64,000 nt of DNA from Emticicia sp. 21SJ11W-3 (GCF_024138715.1 NZ_CP092074.1:248001-312000), one strand, 5' to 3'; shown: positions 36,101 to 44,884, counted from the first letter of the stretch. The notes: a model not told the origin generated them from the sequence alone. Made by a program: numbers and translations.

Positions 36101-36343
36101 AATACGCGACACCCCCTGTACCTGAGAGGAAATACCCCTTTCGTTATTAATAACAACCCGGCGCTCCATATCCTGAGCTGAAAGACCCGGATATGCCCAA
36201 ACGATGTTAACAACAGGTATATCAATTTTCGGGAAAATATCCGTTTGCATCGAACGGATTGCCATAATGCCCCCGAGCATCATCAAAAATGCCATGACAG
36301 CAATGGTATAGGGGCGATTAAGGGCTAATCGAACAATCCACAT
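33128..36343 (-). CDS. RND efflux transporter permease
   Basis: The 1071-residue inner-membrane pump has the 12-helix layout with two large periplasmic loops. The proton-relay pair Asp401-Asp402 is present in VGMLVDDATVAIES. The fourth relay position in helix 10, Lys940 in AcrB, appears to be Ser960 here (VGIAASNATLLV). SKDPLIVLVSIPGALMGI-type text and PVLLPYNASNLPVL are common in Bacteroidota multidrug RND pumps. The substrate is unknown. It follows the aldo/keto reductase gene by 43 bases and precedes the adaptor gene by 48. Confidence 0.93.
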   Translation of the reverse strand: MWIVRLALNRPYTIAVMAFLMMLGGIMAIRSMQTDIFPKIDIPVVNIVWAYPGLSAQDMERRVVINNERGISSQVQGVSRIESSSIPGIGLLRVYFQPGTDLGQALAQISAVSSTALRQMPPGMQPPVLLPYNASNLPVLHMIISSNTMGEDAVADYTNNFLRLRLFTIPGLQTPGVYGGKQRQINIDIDPAQLTAKGLSAADVISALQNSNVILPAGTARMGETEYNIALNASPSTVDQFYDIPVKVINGQTIKIEDIGKISDSFADPTNIVRINGKHASYLTILRKSSASTLTIVESSKNMIPKIKEVAPEGLEITTDFDQSIFVSAAIDNVLHEMILAIFLVGLMIFGFLGNWRNVFIVITSIPLAILTAIIVLDLTGNSLNIMTLGGLSLAVGMLVDDATVAIESIHRQLGMGKSLVRAILDGAAEIATPALVATLSICIVFIPVLFITGPAGFLFVPMALSVVVAMLTSYVLSRTLVPLLSRLMLSAGAHEAHGSRFDRWRDRQFERLQNTYASRLGKMLKQKGLLLAGSLVLVVLTVVLITPMVGTDFFPTTDTGFMKLHFRAPFGTRIEETEKYVERIEEAVRKIVPPEELSTISANIGVPIFFNLAYVQSDNVNGMDAEIMIALKKDHKPTEIYRNKIREVLNNEFPGTQSYFQTADMVGQVLNFGLSSPIDVQIEVTDYNKGYEMAKVLRDSLRKVAGLKDVTIKQVLDYPTLKVDVDRIRAAQVGLSQRDVASNLLVNLSSSGLFAPSYFLNPANNVNYTVVVKTPSSKIQSVSDLMNLPLTTSATANALSSNSTLQPTDVPRQIAQTVRNVSEITPGVMPSQINHENIQRVLNVSANVEDRDLGSVSADIERIIKNMGQLPKGFSINVRGQGQVMNESFTNMAQGLVLAILLVYVLMVVLFQSLKDPLIVLVSIPGALMGIILFLFATGTTINVVSLMGSIMAVGIAASNATLLVSYANDLRAEGYTVLKAITEAGKVRMRPILMTALAMVLGMIPMAIGLGEGSEQNAPLARAVIGGLIVATLFTLFVVPAVYAGLYKGKAKANISLLDDQDDNSQSEA

Positions 36344-36386
36344 AAGTAAAGATTTAGGTTTTAATTATAACTATCAGACCGGCAGA

Positions 36387-37211
36387 TTAACTAAGAACCG
36401 AGGGTTCCAGTTGCCATACAGCCAGGTTTTCCTGCAAATGTTTTTCAGATGATGTTCCCGGAATGGGAATAATATTTGATGACTTTCTCAAAAGCCAGAG
36501 TAACGAAAGTTGAGGCAGGGTAATACCCAGCTCTGCGGCTTTCTGCCGGTATTTCGGGGCTTTATCGGTGTCAATCATTGCTGTGGGGCAATAGGCAATA
36601 AACGCAATGTTTTCGGCGGCACAGGCTTTGGCAAAGTCCAGATGTGTTTGGTTAGTAATGCTGAGCGAATTTTGTACCGAAACTATTTTTGTAATGCCCT
36701 GAGCCAGCCTTAACTGCGCCGGTTTTACATTAGATAAGCCAATCTCTTTGATTTTCCCCTGTTTCTTCAGTGTTGCCAGCATCCAAACCGATTCCTCAAT
36801 TGGTACTTCGGGGTCTACATCATCCAGCTGATACAAATCAATGGCTTCCACATTCAGGCGTTTCAGGCTGGCTTCAACAGCGGTTTTCAGATAACCGGGC
36901 TTACCACTGGCGAATATCTTGCCGGGAGCATATTTAACCGACCCACCTTTGGTAGCTACTATTACTTCATGCCTGAAAGGCTCTATGGCCTCGGCTAAAA
37001 TCAGTTCAGAACAACCCGGGCCGTAGGCATCTGAAGTATCAAAAAAATTGACACCCAGTTCGTAGGCCTTCCGTATCACTCTGATAACCGCCTGGCGGTC
37101 GGTGGGTTCACCCCACAACCCCGCCCCGGTTGTAGCACGCATGGTACCCAGGCCAATCCGGTTTATAACCAGCGAATTGCCGATGGTGTATTGTTTGGTA
37201 AGTATGTCCAT
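36387..37211 (-). CDS. Aldo/keto reductase
   Basis: The 274-residue NADPH-type reductase has a TIM-barrel fold. The tetrad positions are Asp58 (FFDTSDAYG), Tyr63, Lys88 (VIVATKGG) and, where a His is expected, Asp130 (IDLYQLDDVDPEVP). The cofactor-site text IPIPGTSSEKHLQENL near the C-terminus is normal. Loss of the His is unusual, though some groups of the family vary here. It is the first gene of the likely efflux transcript, suggesting it reduces a toxic carbonyl compound that the pump also handles; that is inference. Confidence 0.9.
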   Translation of the reverse strand: MDILTKQYTIGNSLVINRIGLGTMRATTGAGLWGEPTDRQAVIRVIRKAYELGVNFFDTSDAYGPGCSELILAEAIEPFRHEVIVATKGGSVKYAPGKIFASGKPGYLKTAVEASLKRLNVEAIDLYQLDDVDPEVPIEESVWMLATLKKQGKIKEIGLSNVKPAQLRLAQGITKIVSVQNSLSITNQTHLDFAKACAAENIAFIAYCPTAMIDTDKAPKYRQKAAELGITLPQLSLLWLLRKSSNIIPIPGTSSEKHLQENLAVWQLEPSVLS

Positions 37212-37390
37212 GAATACTATAATAGAAAATAGGCCACAAAGTTCAGTTTACAAAGCCTGTCAAGCACGGTAAGTATTGCATGAAGAATGGTAAAAATCGA
37301 AGATGCAGATACCCAAAACTCATGTATTATATAATTATAGCAAGATTTATTATAATTTGCAAATCATAGCCGTTCTCTTATAGTGTACTT

Positions 37391-38308
37391 TCAGGCGGTT
37401 TGCATGCGGTATTCGCGGGGTAACATCCCTGTTGATTTTTTAAAGAATTTGGTAAAGTTGGTTGGTTCGTCAAAGCGTAGCCGGTAGGCAATCTCTGTTA
37501 CAGAGAGTTCTGTTGTATGCAGCAAAGATTTGGCCTCAAAGGCCAGTCGTTCATTAATCAGCTGTTTGGCCGACTTCCCCAGCTCACGGCGTAGCATATT
37601 GCTCAGGTGATTAGGGTGTACATTCAGTTGCTCGGCAAATTCGTTCACCGAAAATACCTTTCCTGTTCTGCCTTTTGATAGCAGCAGAAAGTGTTCTTCC
37701 AGCAGGCGTTCAAAAGCGCTGGTCAGTCGTTGGTTTTTTGAATCACCAGCGGTTTGATTGGTATGTGCCTGGTAGGTTTCCTGTGCCTTAATAAAAAAGA
37801 TTTGCATCAGATGGCGCAGGATGTCCCAGCGAGATGCCCCCGTATTACCTGCTTCTTTCAGCATGAGCTCAAACAGGTCTATAAAGGGCTGTTGCTGGTC
37901 GGCTGTCAGGTCAAAAACAGCCCTGCCTTCCAGCTGATACATGGGCAGGTCTTTTACGCACTGCAGGCCTTCCGGGGTAGAGGCAAAGAAATTCTCGTTG
38001 AAAAAGCAAATGTATCCCGTCAGGTCTTCCAGCCGGTGGTATTGCTGCAAATGCCAGGGGCTTAAGAAATACAGCGTGCCGGCCTGCATCATAAAGTCTG
38101 AAATACCAACTTTAAACGCCAGCCGTCCGCTTGTTATAAGGGCAAAAATGTAGCAGTCGCTTCTGTAAACAGGGCTAAGGGCAGGTCTTGTTTTCATGGC
38201 TTCTTCAAACCTGTATAGCTGGAAATCAGACGAATACGGATTGGGTAAGCCTAAAGCCTGCATCAGTTTTGTGATGCCAATAAATACTTCGAAGTCAGGC
38301 GTTTTCAC
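37391..38308 (-). CDS. AraC-family transcriptional regulator
   Basis: The 305-residue protein has an N-terminal ligand-binding part (cupin-like, about 1-170) and a C-terminal double helix-turn-helix. The latter comprises FSVNEFAEQLNVHPNHLSNM, then SVTEIAYRLRFDEPTNFTKF and FKKSTGMLPREYR. The start is GTG at 38308; an in-frame stop lies four codons upstream. It lies 180 bases upstream of the aldo/keto reductase gene in the same direction and is the best candidate regulator of that gene and the efflux set. The inducer is unknown. Confidence 0.9.
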   Translation of the reverse strand: MKTPDFEVFIGITKLMQALGLPNPYSSDFQLYRFEEAMKTRPALSPVYRSDCYIFALITSGRLAFKVGISDFMMQAGTLYFLSPWHLQQYHRLEDLTGYICFFNENFFASTPEGLQCVKDLPMYQLEGRAVFDLTADQQQPFIDLFELMLKEAGNTGASRWDILRHLMQIFFIKAQETYQAHTNQTAGDSKNQRLTSAFERLLEEHFLLLSKGRTGKVFSVNEFAEQLNVHPNHLSNMLRRELGKSAKQLINERLAFEAKSLLHTTELSVTEIAYRLRFDEPTNFTKFFKKSTGMLPREYRMQTA

Positions 38309-38326
38309 AAAAATTGGTTAAAAGCC

Positions 38327-38334
38327 CAAAAGTA
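38327..38334 (-). promoter_or_regulatory. -7 box upstream of the AraC gene
   Basis: TACTTTTG on the minus strand is a perfect match, 19 bases before the GTG start, so the leader would be short. The -33 box is not clear. Confidence 0.4.
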
Positions 38335-38450
38335 CAAAATGAAAGCAGAAATAGAATTTAAAAACTAATTAAATTCGTCCTTAAAAAACCTGATTTGCTC
38401 ATGTTTTTTGGCCGTTCATCCCAAACGCATAATTTTTTAGACCAAGTATC

Positions 38451-38481
38451 TTGCATTGCATAGTACCTTTTATTATCTTTG
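38451..38481 (+). promoter_or_regulatory. Bacteroidota-type promoter of the padR-pspC transcript
   Basis: TTG (38451-38453) and perfect TATCTTTG (38474-38481) are 20 bases apart. Transcription would start near 38488, which excludes the in-frame TTG at 38451 and the ATG at 38484 and supports ATG 38526. Confidence 0.6.
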
Positions 38482-38525
38482 TTATGTTAAATCGAGCAGA
38501 AACTGCTTTAAACGATATAGATAAT

Positions 38526-38861
38526 ATGGATTTAGAAAATGCTCAAGTGCAGATGCGGAAGGGGATACTGGAGTACTGCATCTTACACATAATTTCGAGG
38601 GGTGAGATTTATGCCTCCGAAATTCTGGACGAACTTATCAATGCCAGAATAATGGTAGTTGAGGGTACGCTCTATCCACTGTTGACACGCCTTAAAAACT
38701 CTGGTCTTTTAGATTACAAATGGGTTGAGTCAACCTCGGGGCCGCCAAGAAAATATTATGTATTAACCGAAACCGGGCAAATGTTTCTGGAAAACCTTAA
38801 TGGTACCTGGAATGAGCTGTCAGAATCGGTAAGTACCATTATCAGCAAGAAAACCAAATAA
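38526..38861 (+). CDS. PadR-family transcriptional regulator
   Basis: The 111-residue protein is a winged-helix PadR repressor. It shows MRKGILEYCILHIIS (helix 1), YASEILDELINARIMVVEGTLYPLLTRL (recognition helix with the signature GTLYPLLxRL), and the wing GPPRKYYVLTETG. The promoter at 38451-38481 decides the start at 38526. It lies 79 bases before the PspC-GIN gene in the same direction. PadR-type regulators paired with PspC genes are common in Bacteroidota, so it probably controls its neighbour and itself. Confidence 0.92.
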   Translation: MDLENAQVQMRKGILEYCILHIISRGEIYASEILDELINARIMVVEGTLYPLLTRLKNSGLLDYKWVESTSGPPRKYYVLTETGQMFLENLNGTWNELSESVSTIISKKTK

Positions 38862-38939
38862 TCTTACAATACTGAAGACTTACCTTTCTTTTAAATAAGC
38901 CACAGCGGCAATTTCCGGTGGTATTTACAGTTTAAGACA

Positions 38940-41450
38940 ATGAAAAAGACAATACAGATAAATATAGCAGGCGTAGTTTTTAATATTGAAGAAGATGCCT
39001 ACGACAAATTAAGTAACTATCTGCGTTCTATCCAGCAGTATTTTTCTTCTTATGAGGGCAGTCAGGAAATAGTTTCTGACATCGAAGCCCGCATAGCCGA
39101 AAAATTCTGGATCAAGGGCAAGTCAGACACCGTGGCTCAGGTAATAACCCTTGAAGGCGTAAACGACCTCATCCAGTCGATGGGCAGTGTGGCCGACTTT
39201 GAGGCATTTCAGGAAGAAGAAGACCTTAAAAGCAAAGCTAATGCCAAAGCAGAAAGTACCGCGGCAGGTTCTGAGCCATCTGGGGCTTCTGCTCAGGATA
39301 CCACCTCTGCCGGCCAGGCAGCCCAGCCTGCAGCCCCTAAACGCCTGTATCGTGATGTAAAACGCAAAGCACTCGGAGGCGTACTCTCTGGTCTGGCGCA
39401 TTATTTCAATATGGATGTGGTTTGGGTACGCATCATATACTTGTTTTTATTTCTGGGTATTCCGCCTTTGATTGATGACCTGGCGTCAATTTCTGCTTTT
39501 GTTTTTCTTGGCTACTTTGTTTGCTGGATAGTGTTTCCACCCAATGCCAACCTTGAAGAAGACGAGAAAATCAAGAAATTTTATAGAGACAACGACAACA
39601 AGGTGCTGGGTGGGGTAGCCAGTGGTCTGGCGGCTTATTTCGGAGTCGACGTTACGGTTATCCGCTTATTGTTCGTTATTGGTGTGCCTATTGTGTTTAT
39701 TGGTGGTATAACCTATATTATTCTCTGGATTGTGGCGCCTAAAGCACAAACCCTTACCCAAAAGATGGAAATGAAAGGTGAGCCAGTTACACTTTCTAAT
39801 ATTGAAACCAATATTAAAGAGGGTCTTAAAGTAGACAAAAGCGCTCCTGAAAATGCCTTGACCAAGGTATTGTTATTCCCATTCCGTTTAATAGCGGTTG
39901 TTATTAAGGGTATCGGCGATGTATTAAAGAATCTGGGGCCTGTAGTAAGAATTCTTGCGGGTATAGTGCTGATGTGTTTTGCATTGGTAGCTTTAGTAGC
40001 GGTAGTAGGCTCTGTGGCTGCGTTTTTCGGAGTAGCCAGTGGTATAGAAGGTACCGAGTTTTTTGATAACAGCCCTTTCAGGGTGTTTGCAGATGACATT
40101 CATCCAACTGCCGGTCTGTTTGCCTTTATGGCTATGTTTACCCCTTTTCTTGCTCTTTTACTGGTTGGTTTAATATTAATAACCAACCGCCGGATAGGTA
40201 CCCGTAATTTCTGGGTTTCTTTACTCGGGCTATGGCTGGCCGGTTTAATGGGAACGGGTATTCTGGCAACTAAATATGCCATGAATTTCAAGAAAAGCGG
40301 CAGGGTTGAAGTAACCAAAAACTTCCCTTTACCAACCCAGACCCTGGTTATTGATTCTTATGACAACCATGATGATGAGTTTGACGGAATAGAAGTTAAA
40401 AATCAGGTGAGCGTAGAGCTGAAAGGCTATGAAGGCACAGACCTGAAACTGGAACAACGCTTTGAAGCAAAGGGCCGCACAAAAGCAGAAGCAGAGCAAA
40501 ACGCCAGAAATGTATTATATGAAGTAAAACAGCGTGACTCGGTGCTTGTGTTTAATGAAGAAATGCTATTGGGAGAAAAGGCGCGTTTCCGCCGCCAAGA
40601 CCTTGATATGACACTTTACATACCTTATAACAAAGATTTTAAGCTAACAAGAAGATTCTATTATGAGGTGTTTAGTCGTTGGAATAATGAATTTGATGTA
40701 AACGATGACGATATAGACCGATATACCTTCGTAATGAAGAGGGATTCTGGTATGGTTTGCCGCGATTGCCCCAAACTAAGCAATGAAGAACGCGAAGCCT
40801 TAAGAAACAGAGACAATTATAACGACGATGAAATATCGTTTGATACTGAGGTTTTTGAAGGCAAAGGTCAGTTTGATAAAAAGTTTGATGTACGCAATTT
40901 TAAAGAAATTGAAGTTGGAGGCGCATTTGTTGTAACGGTGCGGCAGGGAGAAACGTTTAGTGTTGAGGCTAATTCAGACAGCCAGGATAATATTGATGAT
41001 CTGGATGTAAATGTAAACGGTGGGACCCTTGAAATAGAATACAGAGATAAATTCAGTTTCAGCCGCCGGAATGAAAGAACACGCATTAATATTACGATGC
41101 CAAAACTGGAAGGTCTTGACCTATCGGGCGCATCGAGCGTAAAAGTAATAGGCTTTAAAGACAAAACTCAGGACATTAACATTGAATTGTCTGGTGCAGT
41201 AAAACTGGCCTTGGACGTTGATGCACGTGAAATAGGCCTGAACGCCTCTGGCGCCTCTAATGCAGACATGCGCGGTTCGGCTAATAAGGTAGATGTAGAT
41301 GCATCTGGTGCCAGTCATATTAACGCACGCAACATGGCAATTGACCAGGTTGAGGCTGACGCAAGCGGGGCAAGTAGCATAAGGCTGGGTAAAGTAAGAG
41401 CGCTGAACTCTTCTCATACCAGCGGCGCAAGTAAAATTACCCGTGAGTAA
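38940..41450 (+). CDS. Tandem-PspC envelope protein with C-terminal GIN (DUF2807-like) domain
   Basis: The 836-residue protein is a multi-domain membrane protein. Residues 1-90 form a cytoplasmic domain. Two PspC domains follow (about 135-200 and 213-268), each with KALGGVLSGLAHYF or KVLGGVASGLAAYF followed by helices. Three more membrane helices lie at about 335-430. An extracytoplasmic part ends in a GIN/DUF2807-type beta-helix from about residue 638 to the end. That part has six SGA(S/V) turns (LSGASSV, ELSGAVK, ASGASNA, ASGASHI, ASGASSI, TSGASKI). It looks like a sensor or scaffold that links the membrane to the envelope. The function is unproven. Confidence 0.9.
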   Translation: MKKTIQINIAGVVFNIEEDAYDKLSNYLRSIQQYFSSYEGSQEIVSDIEARIAEKFWIKGKSDTVAQVITLEGVNDLIQSMGSVADFEAFQEEEDLKSKANAKAESTAAGSEPSGASAQDTTSAGQAAQPAAPKRLYRDVKRKALGGVLSGLAHYFNMDVVWVRIIYLFLFLGIPPLIDDLASISAFVFLGYFVCWIVFPPNANLEEDEKIKKFYRDNDNKVLGGVASGLAAYFGVDVTVIRLLFVIGVPIVFIGGITYIILWIVAPKAQTLTQKMEMKGEPVTLSNIETNIKEGLKVDKSAPENALTKVLLFPFRLIAVVIKGIGDVLKNLGPVVRILAGIVLMCFALVALVAVVGSVAAFFGVASGIEGTEFFDNSPFRVFADDIHPTAGLFAFMAMFTPFLALLLVGLILITNRRIGTRNFWVSLLGLWLAGLMGTGILATKYAMNFKKSGRVEVTKNFPLPTQTLVIDSYDNHDDEFDGIEVKNQVSVELKGYEGTDLKLEQRFEAKGRTKAEAEQNARNVLYEVKQRDSVLVFNEEMLLGEKARFRRQDLDMTLYIPYNKDFKLTRRFYYEVFSRWNNEFDVNDDDIDRYTFVMKRDSGMVCRDCPKLSNEEREALRNRDNYNDDEISFDTEVFEGKGQFDKKFDVRNFKEIEVGGAFVVTVRQGETFSVEANSDSQDNIDDLDVNVNGGTLEIEYRDKFSFSRRNERTRINITMPKLEGLDLSGASSVKVIGFKDKTQDINIELSGAVKLALDVDAREIGLNASGASNADMRGSANKVDVDASGASHINARNMAIDQVEADASGASSIRLGKVRALNSSHTSGASKITRE

Positions 41451-41474
41451 CATAAACACGGAGTAGCCCGTAAC

Positions 41475-41518
41475 AAAAAAACTCCTTTTTATTTTGATAA
41501 AAAGGAGTTTTTTTTATT
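41475..41518 (+). terminator. Terminator of the padR-pspC transcript
   Basis: A long hairpin with arms AAAAAACTCCTTTTTAT and ATAAAAAGGAGTTTTTT encloses a 4-base loop and ends in a T-run, 24 bases after the stop codon. Confidence 0.8.
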
Positions 41519-41634
41519 TTTGTAATAGATTGATAGTCAGTAGGCTTATCTATAAAATGTAGTTTTTTTTGACGTTTATATAATATTTTAGAAAAAAAAC
41601 GTTTGACAATTAGTACATTTTAGCAACAAAATAC

Positions 41635-41663
41635 TTGACAAATTAAAAATTGTTATACTTTTG
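41635..41663 (+). promoter_or_regulatory. Strong promoter of the DUF2795 gene
   Basis: TTG (41635-41637, in TTGACA) and the perfect box TACTTTTG (41656-41663, then C) are 18 bases apart, 41 bases before the ATG. Two further TTTGAC-containing units lie just upstream (41568-41591 and 41602-41616). Confidence 0.7.
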
Positions 41664-41703
41664 CAGCCACAAATTTTTTGTAACATTAAATAAGGAATAA
41701 ACT

Positions 41704-41925
41704 ATGTATTGGACACTCGAACTTGCGTCATACCTTGAAGACGCTCCGTGGCCCGCTACAAAAGATGAGTTGATAGATTTTTCGATTCGTTCAGGAGCAC
41801 CCATTGAAGTTATTGAAAATTTACAAGAATTAGAAGACGACGGACAACCGTACGAAAGCATCGAAGAAATTTGGCCTGATTATCCGACCAAAGATGACTT
41901 TTTCTTCAACGAAGATGAATATTAG
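41704..41925 (+). CDS. Small acidic DUF2795-family protein
   Basis: The 73-residue cytoplasmic protein has the conserved DUF2795 text: WTLELASYLEDAPWPATKDE, LIDFSIRSGAPIEVIENLQE, and IWPDYPTKDDFFFNEDEY. It is very acidic at the C-terminus. Related proteins are found in nearly all Bacteroidota as single genes of unknown function. A strong promoter and a strong bidirectional terminator flank it, which suggests high expression. Confidence 0.85.
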   Translation: MYWTLELASYLEDAPWPATKDELIDFSIRSGAPIEVIENLQELEDDGQPYESIEEIWPDYPTKDDFFFNEDEY

Positions 41926-41937
41926 GTTTTCAGTTAT

Positions 41938-41973
41938 AAAAAGAGCAATAAACACCGTTTATTGCTCTTTTTT
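41938..41973. terminator. Bidirectional terminator between DUF2795 and uvrA
   Basis: AAAAAGAGCAATAAAC and GTTTATTGCTCTTTTT form a perfect 16-bp stem around a 3-base loop with T-runs on both strands. It ends both the small gene and uvrA. Confidence 0.88.
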
Positions 41974-41987
41974 CTTGATGAGGCTTG

Positions 41988-44831
41988 TTATTTTAATTCT
42001 TCTTTCAGAAAATACCCCGTATAGCTGCCTTTTACTTTGGCAACCTGCTCAGGTGTGCCCTCGGCAATAATCTGCCCTCCTTTGGTGCCGCCTTCCGGCC
42101 CCAAGTCAATCAGATGGTCAGATACCTTGATTACATCCAGATTATGTTCAATAATCAATACCGAATTACCCTTATCTGCCAGCTTTTGAAGTACCTCCAA
42201 TAGCTTTTTGATATCCTGAAAATGCAGGCCTGTGGTAGGCTCGTCTAGTATATAAAGTGTTTTACCTGTATCTTTCTTAGATAACTCTTCGGCCAGTTTC
42301 ACGCGCTGAGCCTCACCGCCAGACAACGTTGTGGCATGCTGGCCAAGCGTAATATAGCCCAGGCCTACATCAAAGAGCGTTTGTACTTTTCTGAAAATTT
42401 TCGGCTGAAACTCAAAAAAATCAAGTGCCTGTTCAACCGTCATGTCAAGCACATCTGCTATTGATTTGCCTTTAAAGCGTACTTCCAGGGTTTCACGGTT
42501 AAACCGCTTGCCTTTGCAGGTCTCGCAGGCTATGTGTACATCAGGCAGAAACTCCATCTCAATCTTTTTCATTCCTGCGCCTTCGCAGGCTTCACAACGG
42601 CCGCCTTTTACATTAAACGAGAACCGACCAGGCTTATACCCTCTTATTTTGGCTTCCGGTAATTCGGCAAACAAAGTACGTATGTCAGAAAACATACCTG
42701 TGTACGTGGCAGGGTTACTTCTGGGCGTACGTCCAATCGGGCTTTGGTCTACCTCAATTACTTTATCAATAGCCTCAAGCCCCTCAACCGATTTATATGG
42801 CAGTGGCTCTCTTTTAGAATTATAGAAATGACGGTTCAGAATCGGGAATAGGGTTTCATGAATCAACGAAGATTTGCCGCTACCACTTACACCGGTAATA
42901 GAAACCATTTTACCTAACGGTATTTTCAGGGTAACGTTTTTCAGGTTGTGCCCGGTAGCCCCTTTAATTACCAGTGCTTTATCATTGCCTTTTCTACGTT
43001 CTTTTGGTATGTCTATATTTATACGGCCACTTAGGTAGTCAGAGGTGGTACTTCTGTTTGCCAGAAACTCCTGTGGTGTACCTTTGGCTACAATGTTTCC
43101 GCCATGTCGGCCGGCTCCGGGGCCAATGTCCAAGATATAGTCTGACTCCAGCATCATGTCTTTGTCGTGCTCTACTACCAGAACCGTATTGCCCAAATCT
43201 CGCAGGTCTTTCAGGGCCTGTATCAGTTTTACGTTGTCTCTCTGGTGCAGGCCAATGCTGGGTTCGTCCATGATATACAATACGCCCACCAGCTGTGTGC
43301 CAATTTGCGTGGCAAGACGAATCCGCTGCGATTCTCCCCCTGAAAGCGTTCTTAAAGGCCTGTTTAGTGTCAGGTAGTCTAAGCCTATACCCAGCAGAAA
43401 CCCAAGCCTCTTTCTTATCTCTTTTAATATCTCTTTGGCAATAATATTCTGGCGGTCAGACAACCTGCTTTCCAGGTTTTCAAACCAGGCAGCAATTTCA
43501 CTGATATCCAATTCTGCCAGTTCGGCAATATTTTTTTTGTCTATTCTAAAATGCAGCGATTCTTTTTTTAACCGCAAGCCATTACAATCAGGGCAGGTTC
43601 TTATTACCAGAAAGTCGCGTACCCAATCCTGTATTTTATCGTTGTCAGAGTCCTGCTGGCGTTTCAGGAAGGTAATAACCCCTTCAAAATTGGTGTTCCA
43701 TTCAGTGCCAGGATGTTTTTTTGATGGCACGGCCACCGGCTCTTCACTGCCATAAAGAATGGTCTTAAGTGCCTCGGGTGGTAGTTTATCAATCGGCGTT
43801 GAGATATTGGCCTTAAAACTTTTCAGTATAATTTCTATCTGCTTGAAAATCCACAAATCGCGGTATTCGCCCAGTGGTGCAATACCACCGCGGCTAATGC
43901 TCAGCGATTTATCAGGAATAATTGATTCTTCGGTTATTTCTTCAATCGTGCCCAAACCATTACAGGTAGGGCAGGCGCCATAAGGCGAATTGAACGAAAA
44001 ACTGTTGGGCGATGGGTCTTCGTAAGAAATACCCGATTTAGGGTCGGTCAGGTTCTGCGAAAAATACTGTGCTTTGTCTTGTGCATCTACCAGCATCATA
44101 GACCCCTTGCCTTGCTTCAAGGCCGTGCTGACCGACTGGTTTAAACGATATCGGTCTTCAGATTTGGGTACTATTCTGTCAATAACCACTTCAATATCAT
44201 GTATCTTGTAGCGGTCCAGCTGCATTTTTGGCGTTATGTCTGCTATTTCGCCATCAACGCGCACTTTGTTATAGCCCATTTTTGCTATCTGAACAAACAA
44301 TTCCCGATAGTGTCCTTTCCGGCCTTTTACCAATGGCGCCAGTAAAGTGATTTTCTGGTTTTCGTGCTGTTGCAGAATATGGTCAATAATCTGGTCCTGC
44401 GTTTGCTTCACCATTTTATCGCCAGATACATAGCTGAATGCCTCACTGGCACGCGCAAATAGCAGGCGAAGGAAATCGTAAATTTCGGTGGTTGTACCCA
44501 CTGTAGAGCGGGGATTTTTTGAAGTAGTTTTTTGCTCGATTGAGATAACCGGCGACAAACCATTGATTTTATCTACATCCGGCCGTTCCATGTCGCCGAT
44601 GAAACTTCGTGCATAAGAAGAGAAGCTCTCCATGTATCGTCTCTGGCCTTCGGCATAGATGGTATCGAAAGCCAGTGAAGATTTACCACTACCCGAAATA
44701 CCTGTAATAACTACAAGCTTGTTACGGGGAATGTTGACGTCAATATTTTTTAGATTATGTTCTCTGGCACCTAAAACCTCTATCTGGTCAAAGCCGGTAA
44801 GGTCGATGTCGTTCAATTGTTTTTCGCTCAC
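41988..44831 (-). CDS. uvrA: Excinuclease ABC subunit A
   Basis: The 947-residue damage sensor of nucleotide excision repair is complete. The first Walker A is GISGSGKSSLAFDT and the second is GVSGSGKSSLIHET. ABC signatures are LSGGESQRIRLA and LSGGEAQRVKLAEEL. Zinc-binding Cys pairs are in CPTCNGLG, CPDCNGLR, CEACEGAG and CETCKGKR. The start is GTG at 44831. Length fits the family. No uvrB is nearby. It shares the terminator at its 3' end with the DUF2795 gene. Confidence 0.97.
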   Translation of the reverse strand: MSEKQLNDIDLTGFDQIEVLGAREHNLKNIDVNIPRNKLVVITGISGSGKSSLAFDTIYAEGQRRYMESFSSYARSFIGDMERPDVDKINGLSPVISIEQKTTSKNPRSTVGTTTEIYDFLRLLFARASEAFSYVSGDKMVKQTQDQIIDHILQQHENQKITLLAPLVKGRKGHYRELFVQIAKMGYNKVRVDGEIADITPKMQLDRYKIHDIEVVIDRIVPKSEDRYRLNQSVSTALKQGKGSMMLVDAQDKAQYFSQNLTDPKSGISYEDPSPNSFSFNSPYGACPTCNGLGTIEEITEESIIPDKSLSISRGGIAPLGEYRDLWIFKQIEIILKSFKANISTPIDKLPPEALKTILYGSEEPVAVPSKKHPGTEWNTNFEGVITFLKRQQDSDNDKIQDWVRDFLVIRTCPDCNGLRLKKESLHFRIDKKNIAELAELDISEIAAWFENLESRLSDRQNIIAKEILKEIRKRLGFLLGIGLDYLTLNRPLRTLSGGESQRIRLATQIGTQLVGVLYIMDEPSIGLHQRDNVKLIQALKDLRDLGNTVLVVEHDKDMMLESDYILDIGPGAGRHGGNIVAKGTPQEFLANRSTTSDYLSGRINIDIPKERRKGNDKALVIKGATGHNLKNVTLKIPLGKMVSITGVSGSGKSSLIHETLFPILNRHFYNSKREPLPYKSVEGLEAIDKVIEVDQSPIGRTPRSNPATYTGMFSDIRTLFAELPEAKIRGYKPGRFSFNVKGGRCEACEGAGMKKIEMEFLPDVHIACETCKGKRFNRETLEVRFKGKSIADVLDMTVEQALDFFEFQPKIFRKVQTLFDVGLGYITLGQHATTLSGGEAQRVKLAEELSKKDTGKTLYILDEPTTGLHFQDIKKLLEVLQKLADKGNSVLIIEHNLDVIKVSDHLIDLGPEGGTKGGQIIAEGTPEQVAKVKGSYTGYFLKEELK

Positions 44832-44884
44832 AAGTATAAGGCAGATTATTTAAAACTAACGAAAAACAGGGGCTTGTGGTTCCT

